Shown here: one piece after another, positions 13,263 through 15,013 of the stretch
How the letters are laid out: every line of letters starts with the position of its first letter
How positions within the stretch are numbered: the first letter of the stretch is position 1
Assembly: GCA_049582065.1 (NCBI GenBank)
Contig: JBAUTF010000356.1
Span: forward strand, 1 to 15,013
Direction of reading: 5' to 3'
Length of the DNA stretch: 15,013 bases
Source of the DNA: DATKSS01 sp049582065
GTDB taxonomy: Bacteria > Chloroflexota > Dormibacteria > Dormibacterales > Dormibacteraceae
Made by a program: the position numbers and the translations under genes
The notes under the pieces: generated by a model
Databases searched by the model: none
Told to the model about the DNA's origin: nothing
What the model saw: the letters and a program-made list of their open reading frames with translations, nothing else

Positions 13263-15013
13263 ATGGCTGAGTTCACGACTCGTCCGGAGCTGAAAGGAAC
13301 GTTCGGGATGGTGAGCTCGACGCACTGGCTCGCCAGCCAGTGCGGCATGTCGGTCCTCGAGCGCGGTGGCAACGCATTCGACGCCGCCGTCGCCGCGGGC
13401 TTCGTCCTCCAGGTCGTCGAGCCTCACCTGAACGGGCTGGGCGGAGATCTGCCCATCGTGCTCTGGGATGCCGCGCGCGGCACGACGGAGGTCATATGCG
13501 GCCAGGGCCCGGCGCCGGCCTGGGCCTCGATCGAACGAATCCATGCGATGGGCCTCTCCGACATCCCGGGGACCGGGCTCGTGGCAGCGTGCGTGCCCGG
13601 CGCGTTCGCGGGCTGGATGACGCTCCTGCGGGACCACGGCACGTGGCGCGTGGCGGATGTCCTCGAATACGCGATCGGGTACGCGGACGCCGGCTACCCG
13701 CTGCTGCCCAGAGTCTCGGAGACGATCGCGATGGTCGAACCGCTTTTTCGCGATCACTGGCCATCCTCGGCATCGATCTACCTTCGCGACGGAGTCCCGG
13801 CGCCGTGGTCGCGGTTCCGCAACCCGGACCTGGCGGCGACTATGCGCCGGCTGGTCTCCGAGGCGGCGGGCTCCGGGAGCGGCCGCGAAAAGCAGATCGA
13901 GGCCGCGCTCGCCGGCTACTATTCCGGCTTCGTGGCCGAGGCGATCGACCGCCACTGCCGCGCCGAGCTCATGGACAGCTCGGGCGAGCGACACCGCGGT
14001 CAGCTCGACGGCGGCGACCTGGCGAGGTTCGCGGCCTCGCACGAAGCGCCGGTCACAGCCGACTTCCGGGGCTGGACGGTCGCCAAGTGCGGGCCTTGGA
14101 GCCAGGGCCCGGTCTTCCTCCAGCAGCTGCGCTTGCTGGAGGGCCTCGATGTGGAAGAGGCGGGCTTCCTGTCCGCCGACCACGTCCACCTCGTCATCGA
14201 GTGCGCCAAGCTCGCGTTCGCGGACCGCGAGGCATGGTATGCCGACCCTGCGTTCGCGCCGGTACCGCTGGACGCCCTGCTCAGCCGCGGTTATGCGGAG
14301 GAGCGCGGCGCCCTCGTTGGCCCGACCGCATCGCTCGAGCTCAGGCCAGGGTCGCCCGGCGGTCTCGAGCCCAGGCTGCCGAGGCGCGGCGTGCAGGCGG
14401 TCTCGGAGGGACACTGGACCGGAGCCGGCTCCCAGGCCGTGGGCGAGGTGCGCGGTGACACCGTCCATGTCGCCGTCGCAGACCAATGGGGCAACCTCGC
14501 GGCGTGCACTCCAAGCGGCGGCTGGCTGCAGAGCTCGCCCGTGATCGAGGGCCTCGGGTTCTGCCTCGGCACCCGGGCCCAGATGTTCAATCTCGATCCC
14601 GAGCATCCCAACCACCTGGAGGGCGGCAAGAGGCCGCGAACCACCCTCAGCCCTTCGCTCGCGCTGCGAGGGGACGAGCCACGCCTGGCGTTTGGCACTC
14701 CCGGCGGTGACCAGCAGGACCAGTGGACGCTGGAGTTCTTTCTCGCGCACGCTGTCTTCGGCCACGACCTTCAAGCGGCCATCGATTCGCCGACATTTCA
14801 TACGTCTCACTTTCCGAGCTCGTTCGCACCTCACGACGCCCACCCCGGCAGGGTGCACCTCGAAGAGCTGCCGGATCGATCCGTCGCCGACGAGCTGCGA
14901 CGCCGTGGACATGAGGTCGAGGAGGTCGACCGTTGGTCGCTGGGGCGCACGTGCGCCGTCGGGCGAGACCCCGAGACGGGGATGCTTTCGGCCGCCGCCA
15001 ACCCGCGCGGGGG
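13263..15013 (+). CDS. Gamma-glutamyltransferase-family protein, 3'-truncated by window edge
   Basis: The frame is open from the ATG at 13263 to the right edge (583 codons), so the stop lies outside the window. The family cleaves gamma-glutamyl bonds and can transfer the glutamyl group; it matures by self-cleavage before a Thr. The N-terminus GMVSSTHWLASQCGMSVLER with GGNAFDAAVAA and NGLGGD is typical. The likely cleavage/nucleophile residue is Thr400 in GDTVHVAVAD, followed by WGN, and PGGDQQDQ and RTTLSPSLAL sit in the small-subunit region. There is no signal peptide, which resembles cytosolic YwrD-like members rather than periplasmic GGT. At the position where E. coli GGT has its substrate-binding Arg114, this protein appears to have Gln81 (GQGPAP). 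The gene abuts the second permease stop and has AGGAGG upstream, so it belongs to the exporter operon. The family is secure; activity on glutathione is uncertain. Confidence 0.92.
   Translation, partial: MAEFTTRPELKGTFGMVSSTHWLASQCGMSVLERGGNAFDAAVAAGFVLQVVEPHLNGLGGDLPIVLWDAARGTTEVICGQGPAPAWASIERIHAMGLSDIPGTGLVAACVPGAFAGWMTLLRDHGTWRVADVLEYAIGYADAGYPLLPRVSETIAMVEPLFRDHWPSSASIYLRDGVPAPWSRFRNPDLAATMRRLVSEAAGSGSGREKQIEAALAGYYSGFVAEAIDRHCRAELMDSSGERHRGQLDGGDLARFAASHEAPVTADFRGWTVAKCGPWSQGPVFLQQLRLLEGLDVEEAGFLSADHVHLVIECAKLAFADREAWYADPAFAPVPLDALLSRGYAEERGALVGPTASLELRPGSPGGLEPRLPRRGVQAVSEGHWTGAGSQAVGEVRGDTVHVAVADQWGNLAACTPSGGWLQSSPVIEGLGFCLGTRAQMFNLDPEHPNHLEGGKRPRTTLSPSLALRGDEPRLAFGTPGGDQQDQWTLEFFLAHAVFGHDLQAAIDSPTFHTSHFPSSFAPHDAHPGRVHLEELPDRSVADELRRRGHEVEEVDRWSLGRTCAVGRDPETGMLSAAANPRG

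Noticed and set aside
13131..14912. A 593-codon open frame on the minus strand across the gamma-glutamyltransferase gene
   Set aside because: Its translation is Arg/Gly/Ala-rich and unlike any family, while the plus strand encodes a clear gamma-glutamyltransferase. Long antisense frames are expected in high-GC DNA.

Overview
This is a gene-dense, visibly G+C-rich bacterial window with no RNA genes, mobile elements or CRISPR arrays that I could see. Many GTG/TTG starts, 4-bp stop/start overlaps, a mycobacterial CtpE-like P-type ATPase, two wax ester synthase/diacylglycerol acyltransferase (WS/DGAT) genes and a proline/serine-linker lipoprotein suggest a soil-type actinobacterium or a related high-GC terrabacterial lineage (Dormibacterota or Chloroflexota). 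That placement is inference from gene content, not a phylogenetic result.

Layout. (1) 1-3309, plus strand: the 3' part of a CtpE-like cation P-type ATPase, a universal stress protein 19 bp later, and a small protein that overlaps the stress gene by 4 bp and resembles a diverged DUF2877/AllH protein. (2) 3257-6049: two divergent WS/DGAT genes, 3257-4594 on the minus strand and 4706-6049 on the plus strand. They share a 111-bp intergenic region with a perfect 8-bp inverted repeat. The second WS/DGAT is followed 10 bp later by a Vms1/baeRF-like (bacterial eRF1-like) gene. (3) 6826-7755, minus strand: a membrane-anchored alpha/beta hydrolase. (4) 7782 to the right edge, plus strand: a tightly packed run of seven genes. 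They encode an MdoC-like membrane acyltransferase, an AMIN-like lipoprotein, a prenyltransferase/squalene-cyclase-repeat protein without visible cyclase acid motifs, a three-gene ABC-2 exporter (ATPase plus two different permeases) and a gamma-glutamyltransferase-family protein cut by the window end.

How the genes may work together. The first block looks like a cation-homeostasis and stress unit. The middle block is neutral-lipid synthesis (triacylglycerol or wax ester) under a shared control region, with a ribosome-rescue-type gene attached. The last block combines an integral-membrane acyltransferase, a lipoprotein, an alpha/alpha-barrel-type protein, an exporter and a gamma-glutamyl enzyme, so it could make, modify or export an envelope compound. 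That grouping is inference from spacing and orientation. The least explained parts are the seven-gene run, the DUF2877-like gene coupled to the stress gene, and the baeRF-like gene in the lipid block.
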